A stretch of DNA of 64,000 nt, taken from positions 1 to 64,000 of the forward strand of contig CAYJPN010000010.1 in NCBI GenBank assembly GCA_964372115.1. Direction: 5' to 3'. The notes under the pieces are model-generated. The model was not told the origin of the DNA, did not search any database, and saw only the letters and a list, made by a program, of their open reading frames with translations. This DNA is from CG2-30-36-16 sp964372115 (GTDB lineage: Bacteria; Bacteroidota; Ignavibacteria; Ignavibacteriales; Ignavibacteriaceae). The position numbers and the translations under genes were made by a program. Shown here piece after piece: positions 36,705 through 44,323 of the stretch (position 1 is the first letter of the stretch; each line of letters opens with the position of its first letter).

Positions 36705-39050
36705 TTATTTCATCAGTACAAATTTCTTTGTTTGGGTAAATGAGCCGCAGTTTATTTTGTATAAATAAATACCGCTCGCAAGTTGTCTGCCTGCCGATCT
36801 TCCGTCAAACTCAACTTCGTAAACACCCGGTTTTTGTTGTTCGTTAACCAGTGTGGCAATTTCGTTGCCGAGGACATCATACACTTTTAAAACAACCAAA
36901 ATTGTTTGCGCATCGGGGAGCGAAGGAATTGAATACTGAATCCTCGTACTGGGGTTAAACGGATTTGGATAATTCTGACTCAACGAAAACTCCTCCGGAA
37001 GCGAGTTGAAATAAATAGAAACAATATCGGAGTAAGAAATATCGCCGTTAAAATCGACCTGTTTTAACCTATAATAGATCTTCCCTTTATATATTAAATC
37101 CGAAAGGTCATCGCTATAATGATATGTCTGTACTTCGGTTGTTGTACCAGAACCCTTAACAAAATAAATTGACTCCCACTGGTTATCCCCGATTTTACGT
37201 TCAACATAAAAGCCCATGTTGTTTGTTTCGGTAGATGTTTGCCAGGAAATTTCAACAACATTACTCATAAGCACAGCATTAAATGCCATAAGCTCGACCG
37301 GAACGTGGGTGGTAAAAATTGTGAACGGTGAAAGCACTCCATATTTTATGCTTAGAAGTATTATCTGTACTTTAAGCTGATGTGCCTGCTGCGAGTTTGG
37401 ATCGTATGTATAATATTGCTGCATCAGGTTATCAATTTTTTGTTTCGCCCAAACTTTTGTTAAAAACTGGTAAGTAACTATCGATGTATCTGCAAGATTC
37501 ATCGTATAATTATATGTTACTGGCAAACCAAACCTGCTGCCTGTAAAAGTTACATCAACAGGCGCTGCTTCATTATACCGCCCGCTAATAATTAACTGCT
37601 GACCGATATAAAGATTCGGCAGCGGAGCCGGGTATGTTTCGAAAACTGTATTCGGGGCAAAAGACATTTGTGTATTTATCAATACAGGGTTTCTTATTTT
37701 TAAATAAAAAGCTGTTATCCGGGCTTCCAACTGATCGCTGCCGAGAAACTCTGCCAAACCATAATTCTGCTGCGCAAGCTGCGAAAGAAGCGTAACATCA
37801 ACATCGGAACCAACACCGAAACAATGAATATTTATTATGCCTGGTATCTGTGCAACCAAACTTTGAACGTGAGTCAATATTCCGGGAGTAGAAGTAATAC
37901 CTGTGGTGGCAACGCCGTCAGTAAAAAATATAATTATGTTTGCTGTGCTGTCGTTTGTATTTGCAAATTGCGGAACAGCGGTACTGAATGCGCCCGATAT
38001 ATTTGTCAAATTTGTAGCTTGTATTGTGCTTATATATGCAAGAGCCGCGGCTTTATTTGTCGGTGTAAAATCTACGTGGGTCTCTCTGAAACTGGTAACC
38101 GCTGTCGAGAAGTCAACGATATTAAATTTATCTCCCTCGTTTAAGTTGTTAACAATAAAAGTTGCGGCATTTTTAGCCTGGACAATTTTTGTTCCCAACA
38201 TACTTCCGGAGCGGTCTATTATTAATGTAAACCGTTTTGGAATAACCTGCGCGGTAGGTTCAGGCTCTACCATAAAAGTAAAATACCCGCCGTGTATTGT
38301 ATCGGCAATGCTCGCGGAATCGGATAAGAAAGTGCTGAATGAAAAAAGACCAAGTTCGTCAAGACTTAAGCTGTACTCAATTTTATAATTGCTGTAGGCG
38401 GGCGCCTCGGCTAATTGAAAATTGACAGTTGCTGTATCTCCGGTATTAGTAATCAATGCTGTCGGGTGATTAACCGATTTTATCGAGTCGATAGTGCGTT
38501 CCGAGGCAAGCGTAAAGTCGAGCTCCTGCCAGGTGACTAAAGCTGTCTGTACAAGAGAGTAATCATTGGGATAATCAAAAATAACTTTACCGAAAGAGTA
38601 ATTAAGCAGTTGAACATATGTCAACTCAACAGTTAAAATGGAGTCTACCAATACCTGCTGTGGTATTGAAAAATAGATGGGAGTTGCGCCAAGATATGAT
38701 GTAAGATTTGGATTAGGATCGTTTGTCCCGCCGCCTCCGCCGGAAGAGTCATTCCCCGAAGGAGCAATAATTGCATTAAACCATTCACCGTTTATTTTCC
38801 AGCGAAGGTTTGTACCGCTGGCGCCTTCCGGCATCGGAAACGCGTATTGAACATCTGCGCTGTAATTTAATGTGTTGCAGAATGTTTGAGTTGTTTTAAC
38901 TATTGCTATTTGACTTTCGACATAAACGTTTACATAACTTGTCGACAGTTTTAAGTACACCGCGTTATTACGATTAACTATTCCCACACCGTTTCCGTAA
39001 AGCATAGGAGCCGTTAATAATAGTAACCAAACGTAAACAGATTTTTTCAT
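36705..39050 (-). CDS. T9SS-secreted VIT plus von Willebrand A protein
   Basis: A 781-residue protein with GAGGG before the ATG. Signal peptide at 1-19. A VIT (vault/inter-alpha-trypsin) domain (15-145, with Y-A-F-P-M-P-E-G-A-S) is followed by a von Willebrand A domain whose metal site D-R-S-G-S is near residue 280 (270-450), a further beta region, an Fn3-like module (575-680) and a CTD (690-781). The VIT-VWA pair is known from inter-alpha-trypsin heavy chains and bacterial surface proteins and usually mediates metal-dependent protein or matrix binding. The intact metal motif suggests function. Its CTD loop has no clear palindrome, reading S-L-P-D-A-Q-T-I-L-V-V. Confidence 0.93.
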   Translation of the reverse strand: MKKSVYVWLLLLTAPMLYGNGVGIVNRNNAVYLKLSTSYVNVYVESQIAIVKTTQTFCNTLNYSADVQYAFPMPEGASGTNLRWKINGEWFNAIIAPSGNDSSGGGGGTNDPNPNLTSYLGATPIYFSIPQQVLVDSILTVELTYVQLLNYSFGKVIFDYPNDYSLVQTALVTWQELDFTLASERTIDSIKSVNHPTALITNTGDTATVNFQLAEAPAYSNYKIEYSLSLDELGLFSFSTFLSDSASIADTIHGGYFTFMVEPEPTAQVIPKRFTLIIDRSGSMLGTKIVQAKNAATFIVNNLNEGDKFNIVDFSTAVTSFRETHVDFTPTNKAAALAYISTIQATNLTNISGAFSTAVPQFANTNDSTANIIIFFTDGVATTGITSTPGILTHVQSLVAQIPGIINIHCFGVGSDVDVTLLSQLAQQNYGLAEFLGSDQLEARITAFYLKIRNPVLINTQMSFAPNTVFETYPAPLPNLYIGQQLIISGRYNEAAPVDVTFTGSRFGLPVTYNYTMNLADTSIVTYQFLTKVWAKQKIDNLMQQYYTYDPNSQQAHQLKVQIILLSIKYGVLSPFTIFTTHVPVELMAFNAVLMSNVVEISWQTSTETNNMGFYVERKIGDNQWESIYFVKGSGTTTEVQTYHYSDDLSDLIYKGKIYYRLKQVDFNGDISYSDIVSIYFNSLPEEFSLSQNYPNPFNPSTRIQYSIPSLPDAQTILVVLKVYDVLGNEIATLVNEQQKPGVYEVEFDGRSAGRQLASGIYLYKINCGSFTQTKKFVLMK

Positions 39051-39129
39051 TTGTCCCTCATATTGCTGTTAGTAGTATTTTTTTAAGATGCTTAAGTTTC
39101 TAAACTGAACGAGCAACAACCCGAAGAAG

Positions 39130-39431
39130 AGTTCTTTAATAATAGTCATTTTTTTTGTCTCTGTAAAGTCTCCGGCACTAATCCGGTAAAAATAAAATCC
39201 GCTTGATAATTTGCTTCCATCAAACTCAATCTCTTATTCGCCCGGCGGTTTTTCTTCGTTAACGAGAGTGGCAATTTCGTTTCCGAGAACATCATAAATT
39301 TTTAATAAAACCCTCACCCGTCCTTCGGACACCCTCTCCCGGAGGGCGAGGGAAGGAATGGAATATTTTATTTTTGCTATCTGGTTAAATGAGTCGGGAA
39401 AATTATGCGAAATAGAATATTCTATCGGCAC
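39130..39431 (-). pseudogene. Orphan decayed T9SS sorting domain
   Basis: A lone CTD with no cargo. It reads H-N-F-P-D-S-F-N-Q in place of N-Y-P-N-P-F-N-P, then Y-S-I-P, the 42-bp element, K-I-Y-D-V-L-G-N-E-I-A-T-L-V-N-E-E-K-P-P-G-E, a TAA stop, and continues in the same frame as E-I-E-F-D-G-S through K-K-M-T. The stop comes from one base change of the TAT found at the same place in the gene at 34738. The end is not followed by a normal stop. It is probably the 3-prime remnant of a deleted cargo gene. Confidence 0.75.
39311..39352. repeat. 42-bp element within the CTD remnant
   Basis: Same 42-bp sequence as at 29903 and 31668, inside the decayed sorting domain. Confidence 0.85.
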
Positions 39432-39963
39432 TTTGAAAATTAAACAATATCACACATAGCCACAGAACACACCCTGAAAATTAATTTCCCAAGCACGGCA
39501 GTAGTTTTGAAAATTATTAAAATCCCACAATACAGCGCCCCTCCCCCGCCGCACCAAACAAAATATTTTTGCCGACTGCTTGATTAATAATTTTGCGCGG
39601 TTTAATTTGCAATTGCTATTAATGCTTTAGGTTTGGAACGGGTGATTTTTGATATATTTATTCGGTGTGGTTTTAAGTAGTAAATAATCATTTTTTTAAT
39701 AATACAGAGGGTGTATTATAAACAGTAACTATTTTCATTTTCCTAACGGCTTCAGTGTCGTTCTTCTTTCAGTTCCGCACAGCGCGGAAGATATTCCTCT
39801 CGAAGGTTCCCGCAATTTAATACTCAATTTTAAAATCTATCTTTTAGCAATTGTTTTTATTAGTCGGGCAGATGATATTGCACAATTAAAAAATCCGGGC
39901 AAACAGAAAAACAAAAACAAACTACTTTTAAGAAAAGAAATTTCGCACCCGCGCTTTGCCGGC
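39432..39963. other. Intergenic stretch, no gene seen
   Basis: Between the CTD remnant and the 21-bp repeat array. It includes a small hairpin around TTCCGCACAGCGCGGAA near 39770. The minus-strand frame across the 21-bp repeats continues to 39837. No recognisable gene, RNA or insertion sequence. Confidence 0.45.
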
Positions 39964-40428
39964 ATGCACCTAGACAAAGATTCAATGCCTTCATTCAAAA
40001 CCTTCATGCAGTCAAGCAAAGGTTTCGTACATTCAATCAAAACCATCTTGCAGCCGTTCAAAGCCATCTTACATGCGCGCGAAGTCATCTTGCGGTCGCG
40101 CGAAGCCATCTTGCATTTGAGCGAAGCCATCTTACATGCGCGCGAAGCCATCTTGCAGGCGCGCGAAACCATCTTACGTGTGAGCGAAGTCATCTTACAT
40201 GTGAGCGAAATCATCTTACAGTCGCGCGAAGCCATCTTACGTGTGAGCGAAGTCATCTTGCGGTCGCGCGAAGCCGTCTTACATGTGAGCGAAGTCATCT
40301 TGCAGTCGCGCGAAGCCATCTTACATGTGAGCGAAATCATCTTGCGGGGCAAAAATATTGATGTACAGCCAATTTTAGCCGCAAAACCTTTGAATTTTTA
40401 CAAAAACGAAAGGTACAGGTTTTTATAA
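39964..40428 (+). CDS. Doubtful heptad-repeat ORF over minisatellite
   Basis: A possible 154-residue protein consisting mostly of seventeen 7-residue units of the form L-H-(V/A)-(S/R)-E-(A/V)-I, encoded by the 21-bp tandem repeat. No ribosome-binding site precedes its ATG and there is no signal peptide. The opposite strand is also open across the whole array (39837-40352, units K-M-A-S-R-D-C and K-M-T-S-L-T-C). Plus-strand units would give an amphipathic helix with L and I in register, which looks more protein-like, but a 21-bp repeat keeps all its frames periodic, so openness alone proves little. Either strand, or neither, may be translated. Confidence 0.25.
   Translation: MHLDKDSMPSFKTFMQSSKGFVHSIKTILQPFKAILHAREVILRSREAILHLSEAILHAREAILQARETILRVSEVILHVSEIILQSREAILRVSEVILRSREAVLHVSEVILQSREAILHVSEIILRGKNIDVQPILAAKPLNFYKNERYRFL
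39984..40347. repeat. 21-bp tandem repeat array, about 17 units
   Basis: Units of 21 bp built on GCGAAGCCATCTTACATGT, in two main types: one with CGCGCGAAGCC and one with GTGAGCGAAGTC, which often alternate. Units at the left end are more diverged (TCAAAACCATCTTGCAG), those in the middle and right nearly identical, as expected from growth by unequal exchange. There are no unique spacers, so it is not CRISPR. Confidence 0.92.
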
Positions 40429-40469
40429 CCGGGCAGAAAATAAAAAATAAAACAACCCCGCTGTTGGGA

Positions 40470-40498
40470 TTTGGCGGGTTAATTAATAGTTATATTTG
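40470..40498 (+). promoter_or_regulatory. Bacteroidota-type promoter before small-gene array
   Basis: TTTG at 40470, 17 bases, then TATATTTG at 40491, fitting the TTTG / TAnnTTTG pattern of Bacteroidota housekeeping promoters. It ends 11 bases before the ATG at 40510, leaving a very short leader; the same bases (GTTATATTTG) also resemble the cassette boundary seen before other genes of this zone. Confidence 0.4.
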
Positions 40499-40509
40499 TT
40501 GGAAGATTT

Positions 40510-41073
40510 ATGGGAAATATAAAAATAATTAAATCCGTTTTGTTACTCTTCTTACCTATTCTATTTTTCTCTTGTTCAAAAATAGACAAAGATAAATTCT
40601 CAAACTTATATCATACTGCTAACGATATAGAAGGAGCCATAAAAGTAGGGATAAACTATGGCGATTTTGGAAGACTACTTCAGAAATATTCCTCTGGAAA
40701 AGAACTTATAGATACGACAGAATTAAATGATGATGAAATCAAACTTTATCAATTATTCGATGAACTCTTTATATTATATTCTCATAGCCATATTATTTGG
40801 AATTTAGACACTGAGTTTACATTTGAGAACTGGTCGAGGTTTCCAAGAGAATTTATTCGTTATGAAGAATATCCACATTATGAAAATGAAAAGGTTTTAA
40901 AATCACTGATTAGAATTTACGATTTGGAAATAGAAAAAGCTGTATTTAAACCGTTTTATGATATTGAAGCAGTAAAGGAAATGGATGCAGTAAATAGAAA
41001 GAAGGCTATCAATAAAATTTGGTCAACATCCTCAAAATTATTTTCTGAAATAAAAAAAACTTATAATGAATAG
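40510..41073 (+). CDS. Predicted lipoprotein, unknown function
   Basis: A 187-residue protein. An N-terminal hydrophobic segment ends in a lipobox L-F-F-S-C, so it is likely lipidated at the cysteine near residue 22. The mature part is helical, rich in charged residues and aromatic Y/W, with no family I recognise. A GGAAG stretch precedes the ATG. It is the first gene of the cassette-like array and is followed after 9 bp by the gene at 41083, preceded by TAGGAG, so the two are probably cotranscribed. Confidence 0.75.
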   Translation: MGNIKIIKSVLLLFLPILFFSCSKIDKDKFSNLYHTANDIEGAIKVGINYGDFGRLLQKYSSGKELIDTTELNDDEIKLYQLFDELFILYSHSHIIWNLDTEFTFENWSRFPREFIRYEEYPHYENEKVLKSLIRIYDLEIEKAVFKPFYDIEAVKEMDAVNRKKAINKIWSTSSKLFSEIKKTYNE

Positions 41074-41082
41074 GAGATATTA

Positions 41083-41349
41083 ATGCAATTCACTGTAAAA
41101 GAAATTCTTGATGGGGAATTAAAACACCTTAGAAGAAATTGTCCTAAAGACATAACAGATTTAGTATTCTTAGAAATTGAAAAATCTTATTTACCTACAT
41201 ATAAAAATTCAAAAAAGCATAAAGGTTCTGGTACCATTAATAGATTTATTGGCAAATATATTCGTCAATATTGGGATTTAAAGAATTTGGGAAGATGTTA
41301 TAATCCCAATAGCAAATTAATTAATTCTTATGAAAAACATAGCAACTAA
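41083..41349 (+). CDS. Small hypothetical protein
   Basis: An 88-residue basic protein with no signal peptide or membrane segment and no family I recognise. The start is supported by AGGAGAT six bases before ATG. The middle (K-K-H-K-G-S-G-T-I-N-R-F-I-G-K-Y-I) is lysine-rich. It ends just before repeat copy A, as a cassette-borne gene would. Confidence 0.65.
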   Translation: MQFTVKEILDGELKHLRRNCPKDITDLVFLEIEKSYLPTYKNSKKHKGSGTINRFIGKYIRQYWDLKNLGRCYNPNSKLINSYEKHSN

Positions 41350-41356
41350 AAAACAA

Positions 41357-41629
41357 ATATAACGTTACAAGGATTCATACCGAGCCCCGAAAAAAGCGGG
41401 GTAAACTGCGCTGAGGTATAATCCAGCGTTGGACTAAGCCGCAAAGCGACTTAACCCAGACAGTTGCAATTACAATAGGATATTTTGTATGTGGATTAAC
41501 ACATGAGAGATGCAGTGAGCACGAAAGAAGAAAAATAACCCTTGCTTTTTGCAGAGGTAAAAAGTGAAAGGAAATCTTCAAAATATAATTAACAACGGTG
41601 TTGTTTTTTTACATAACACGCCGTTATGT
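41357..41629. repeat. Cassette-like dispersed repeat, copy A (273 bp)
   Basis: Begins ATATAACGTTACAAGGATTC and ends ACGCCGTTATGT, so its ends are near inverted repeats (ATATAACG against CGTTATGT, seven of eight). It contains a CCCCG-aaaaaag-CGGGG hairpin, a middle section GACTAAGCCGCAAAGCGACT, and a terminal hairpin AACGGTGTTGT / ACATAACACGCCGTT. Clearly homologous to copy B at 43948. Confidence 0.8.
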
Positions 41630-41990
41630 TTAGTCATTTAAGAATGCAATGAATATATTCACATTAACATCGTTCTAAAAAATTTCATCTTCTGGTTGGC
41701 GTAATCTGTTTGTATTTATCAATAATCATTTAATTCGCAAGTTAATTTTTTCAATAAGCAGTATGCAAATTTACTAATCTTCTATCTATTAAAACCGTAC
41801 TTTAAAAATATTAAAAAAACTTGTTTAAGTATTTGACAGTAAAGAGGTTATTCGATAGTTTTGGTTTCGTAAAAGTGCTTAGAAAGTATGAATAAGGTTG
41901 GAATGGTTTAGATAGAATTTGTTACACCGAGGCTTAAAGAAGGGTCCAAACATCATTAAAAAATATTCTTAACTTTATTTAGGGCATACA
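41630..41990. other. Intergenic AT-rich stretch, no gene seen
   Basis: About 360 bp between repeat copy A and the membrane-protein gene. I see no convincing open frame, no strong hairpin and no clear TAnnTTTG promoter. Confidence 0.5.
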
Positions 41991-42677
41991 ATGAAAAAAC
42001 AAATGTTCATTTCGGTTCTGTTTCTTCTTCTTTTTTCTGCGTTTAATTTAAAGGCGCAAGATTCAACTCTCATAAAAATAGATAAACATTTCGCACTGCA
42101 GTTTCAAGCGAATGGTTTATTCGATTTTACAAATTTTAATAATTATGGTTTTGCCGGTAAATATCACTCCGGTAATTTTGCTGTTCGTCTGGGTTTTGAA
42201 ATCAATAGAAAGGATACTGATGAAGATTATAAGTATGAAAAGCAAGATACTTTGTTCGGTAAAAAATCTTTTGAAGAAATTAATTCCGGTTTAGGATTTT
42301 TTGCCGAAGGACTTTATTATTTTAATCTCTTCGATCATTTTGCGGCGTACACCGGCGCAGGTTTGTTCGCACGATTCGAAAAAATAAAATATGGTTACCC
42401 ATCAGCATACGATGTTTTGCTTGAAGACCGATATGAAAATGAATCTAAAGAGTATGGAGTTAATCTGCTGATAGGCACGGAATGGTTTGTTCGTAACAAT
42501 ATTGGTCTTTCTCTTGAATATGGAATTAGGATTGCCAAAACTTCAGAGTCTTATATGAGTTATGACGAATACCAGGAAAGTAACGGAACAATTTTAAAGT
42601 ACAGGCGAGAGATAGAAACAAAAGGTTTTTCGATTTATCAAAGTTCAGTTAAACTTGGTGTAGCAGTTTATTTTTAA
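41991..42677 (+). CDS. Outer-membrane beta-barrel protein
   Basis: A 228-residue protein with a signal peptide (1-22, ending L-K-A-Q). Alternating aromatic/hydrophobic strands (for example F-A-L-Q-F-Q-A-N-G-L-F-D-F, F-A-V-R-L-G-F-E-I) and glycine-aromatic pairs, with a final strand Q-S-S-V-K-L-G-V-A-V-Y-F ending in phenylalanine, fit an eight-strand OmpA/PorT-like barrel. The family is not resolved beyond that. It is followed after 3 bp by the DUF1801-like gene. Confidence 0.8.
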   Translation: MKKQMFISVLFLLLFSAFNLKAQDSTLIKIDKHFALQFQANGLFDFTNFNNYGFAGKYHSGNFAVRLGFEINRKDTDEDYKYEKQDTLFGKKSFEEINSGLGFFAEGLYYFNLFDHFAAYTGAGLFARFEKIKYGYPSAYDVLLEDRYENESKEYGVNLLIGTEWFVRNNIGLSLEYGIRIAKTSESYMSYDEYQESNGTILKYRREIETKGFSIYQSSVKLGVAVYF

Positions 42678-42680
42678 TTT

Positions 42681-43052
42681 ATGACTGAAGTAGAAGATTA
42701 CATATTTTCTCTTGAGGGTGAACAGCAAAAAATCATGCTGTATTACCACAAAATTTTATCAGCTTTTCCCCGGATAAAAACAAAGATCCGTTATAAGGTT
42801 CCTTTTTATGACGGGAAAAGCTGGATATGTTATTTAAGTCCGATTAAAAAAGGCGGGGTTGAAATTGCCTTTGTAAGAGGTAATGAACTTTCCAATTCTC
42901 AAAAAATTCTTGATTATAAAAAACGAAAGATGGTGCGGGGTTTTACCGCATCATCTTTAAAAGAAATTCCAATGAAAAAAATTAATGAAATTATTCATGA
43001 AGCTTTAATGCTCGATGAAGTTGTACCTCACTCTTTTAAACCCAAAAAATGA
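42681..43052 (+). CDS. DUF1801-like (YdhG family) protein
   Basis: A 123-residue cytosolic protein. The middle (I-R-Y-K-V-P-F-Y-D-G-K-S-W-I-C-Y-L-S-P-I-K-K-G-G) and C-terminal helix with K-K-I-N-E-I-I-H-E-A match the DUF1801 fold, whose function is not well defined. It is packed between the barrel gene (3-bp gap) and the lipoprotein gene (4-bp overlap), so the three were probably acquired or expressed together. Confidence 0.75.
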   Translation: MTEVEDYIFSLEGEQQKIMLYYHKILSAFPRIKTKIRYKVPFYDGKSWICYLSPIKKGGVEIAFVRGNELSNSQKILDYKKRKMVRGFTASSLKEIPMKKINEIIHEALMLDEVVPHSFKPKK

Positions 43053-43406
43053 AATGCACTTTTTATCCGTCTATAGTTTTATCAATCATTTTTTCGTTTC
43101 TAATACTAAACTGCGGCGAAACCGAATCGCCGGAATTTATCTCTCTTGTTCATCCTAAAAAAGAACCGCTCGAAACAAGCAACGTTAATGCTTTCATCAA
43201 CCAATTAAATTCTTTAAGTGAAAACAAAAGAGATTCTGTATTAAAAGTTTTTTTTTAATAATTCTTTTTCTCCGATCATTGAAGACAGCAGTTTGGTCTG
43301 CTTTTATTTTTTTGAAAAAGCAGATGAAGTACTTATAAACGGTGATGTCCAACGCGGCTGGTCTAATCCGGAAATAATGACAAAAATTATAGGTGTTGTG
43401 TTTTAA
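43049..43406 (+). pseudogene. Lipoprotein gene frameshifted at a nine-T run
   Basis: The first frame gives a signal sequence with lipobox L-I-L-N-C and stops after V-F-F at 43258. Removing one T from the run at 43248-43256 joins it to a second open stretch reading F-N-N-S-F-S-P-I-I-E-D-S through K-I-I-G-V-V-F and ending at 43406, for about 118 residues. The product is not recognised. The break may be a mutation, an assembly error, or be bypassed by polymerase slippage on the T run. Its last codons overlap the start of repeat copy C. Confidence 0.65.
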
Positions 43407-43424
43407 CATAACACGCCGTTATAA
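43392..43424. repeat. Cassette-like repeat, copy C (3-prime end only)
   Basis: GGTGTTGTGTTTTAACATAA followed by CACGCCGTTATA matches the last 33 bases of copies A and B. It lies 18 bp before the ATG of the VOC gene and overlaps the end of the frameshifted lipoprotein gene. Confidence 0.75.
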
Positions 43425-43442
43425 ACAAACATAGGATATATT

Positions 43443-43937
43443 ATGAGAAATATTTTATTGATTGTTTTTCTATCTTTATTAGCAGTTGATGTATTTTGCC
43501 AGATTACTATGAATAATTTACCTTTTACATTAAGTCCTTCACTTGTTGCTATCCAAGTATCAAATATTGATTCATCTGAAGCATGGTATACAAATAGTCT
43601 AGGATTTACATTAAGAGAAAAAAAAGAATTTCCAGACTATGGTTTAAAAATATCTTTTCTTGACCTAAACGGATTTGAATTGGAATTGGTAGAAAACAAA
43701 AAGTCTATTTCACGCGCTGAATTGATCAAGAATTATCCCAAAGATAGCGAGATACAAGGATTTGCAAAACTAACATTCAGAGTAGACAATATTGATTCCG
43801 CAGATACTTATTTAAAAAAGCTAGGAGTGAAATATTTATTTAATTTACAAAAGAGTAATATTCCCGATAAAACAAATCAAAGGTGGTTGATAATATTAGA
43901 TATTGATGGGAATTGGATTCAATTAGTTTCAGAATAA
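43443..43937 (+). CDS. Exported VOC-superfamily (glyoxalase-like) protein
   Basis: A 164-residue protein. A signal peptide (1-20) is unusual for this family. The rest has two beta-alpha-beta-beta-beta motifs typical of the VOC fold: A-I-Q-V-S-N-I-D-S-S-E-A-W-Y-T-N-S-L-G-F and F-R-V-D-N-I-D-S-A-D-T-Y-L-K-K-L-G-V, ending D-I-D-G-N-W-I-Q-L-V. VOC proteins include lyases, dioxygenases and resistance proteins; the substrate cannot be inferred and the usual metal-binding H/E set is not obvious. Flanked by repeat copies C and B, it is the cleanest cassette-like unit in the window. Confidence 0.82.
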   Translation: MRNILLIVFLSLLAVDVFCQITMNNLPFTLSPSLVAIQVSNIDSSEAWYTNSLGFTLREKKEFPDYGLKISFLDLNGFELELVENKKSISRAELIKNYPKDSEIQGFAKLTFRVDNIDSADTYLKKLGVKYLFNLQKSNIPDKTNQRWLIILDIDGNWIQLVSE

Positions 43938-43947
43938 TTGATGTTGT

Positions 43948-44308
43948 GTATAACATTACAAGTATTCATACCGAACCCCGAAAAAAAGCGGGGTAAACTG
44001 CGCTAAGGTATAATCCAGTGTCCCCGCAAAGAAACGGGTCTATGGATGGACTAAGCCCCGCCAAACAAAATGGCGGGCAAGCTACAAGCGACTTAACGCG
44101 GACGCTTGTATTTTCAATAGCACATTTTATATTTGCGTTAATTCTTACGGGATGTGACTATCCCGAAAGAAGAATATAACACTTCCTTTTTGCGTATGTA
44201 AAAAGTAGAAGGAAATCTTCAAAATAAAATTTACTGCGGTGTTGTGTTTTAATAACTTGTCCCGTCCGTTAGCCAATGGACTGAGGGAGGGTTAACACGC
44301 CGTTATGT
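43948..44308. repeat. Cassette-like dispersed repeat, copy B (361 bp)
   Basis: Begins GTATAACATTACAAGTATTC and ends ACGCCGTTATGT, 15 bp before the next ATG. Compared with copy A it has extra segments, one around CCCCGCCAAACAAAATGGCG and one around GTCCCGTCCGTTAGCC, showing internal gain or loss. The shared backbone includes AAAGTAGAAGGAAATCTTCA. Confidence 0.8.
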
Positions 44309-44323
44309 GTTTATGGAAAGATA

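Noticed and set aside
39984..40347. CRISPR array
   Set aside because: Units are 21 bp head to tail with no unique spacers and no cas genes nearby.
39837..40352. Minus-strand cysteine-rich K-M-T-S-L-T-C protein as a confident gene
   Set aside because: It starts at TTG without a ribosome-binding site and follows trivially from the stop-free 21-bp unit; kept only as part of the minisatellite finding.
40470..44308. Confirmed integron
   Set aside because: No integrase in the window, repeats too long and boxes only partly matching attC; reported as cassette-like hypothesis.
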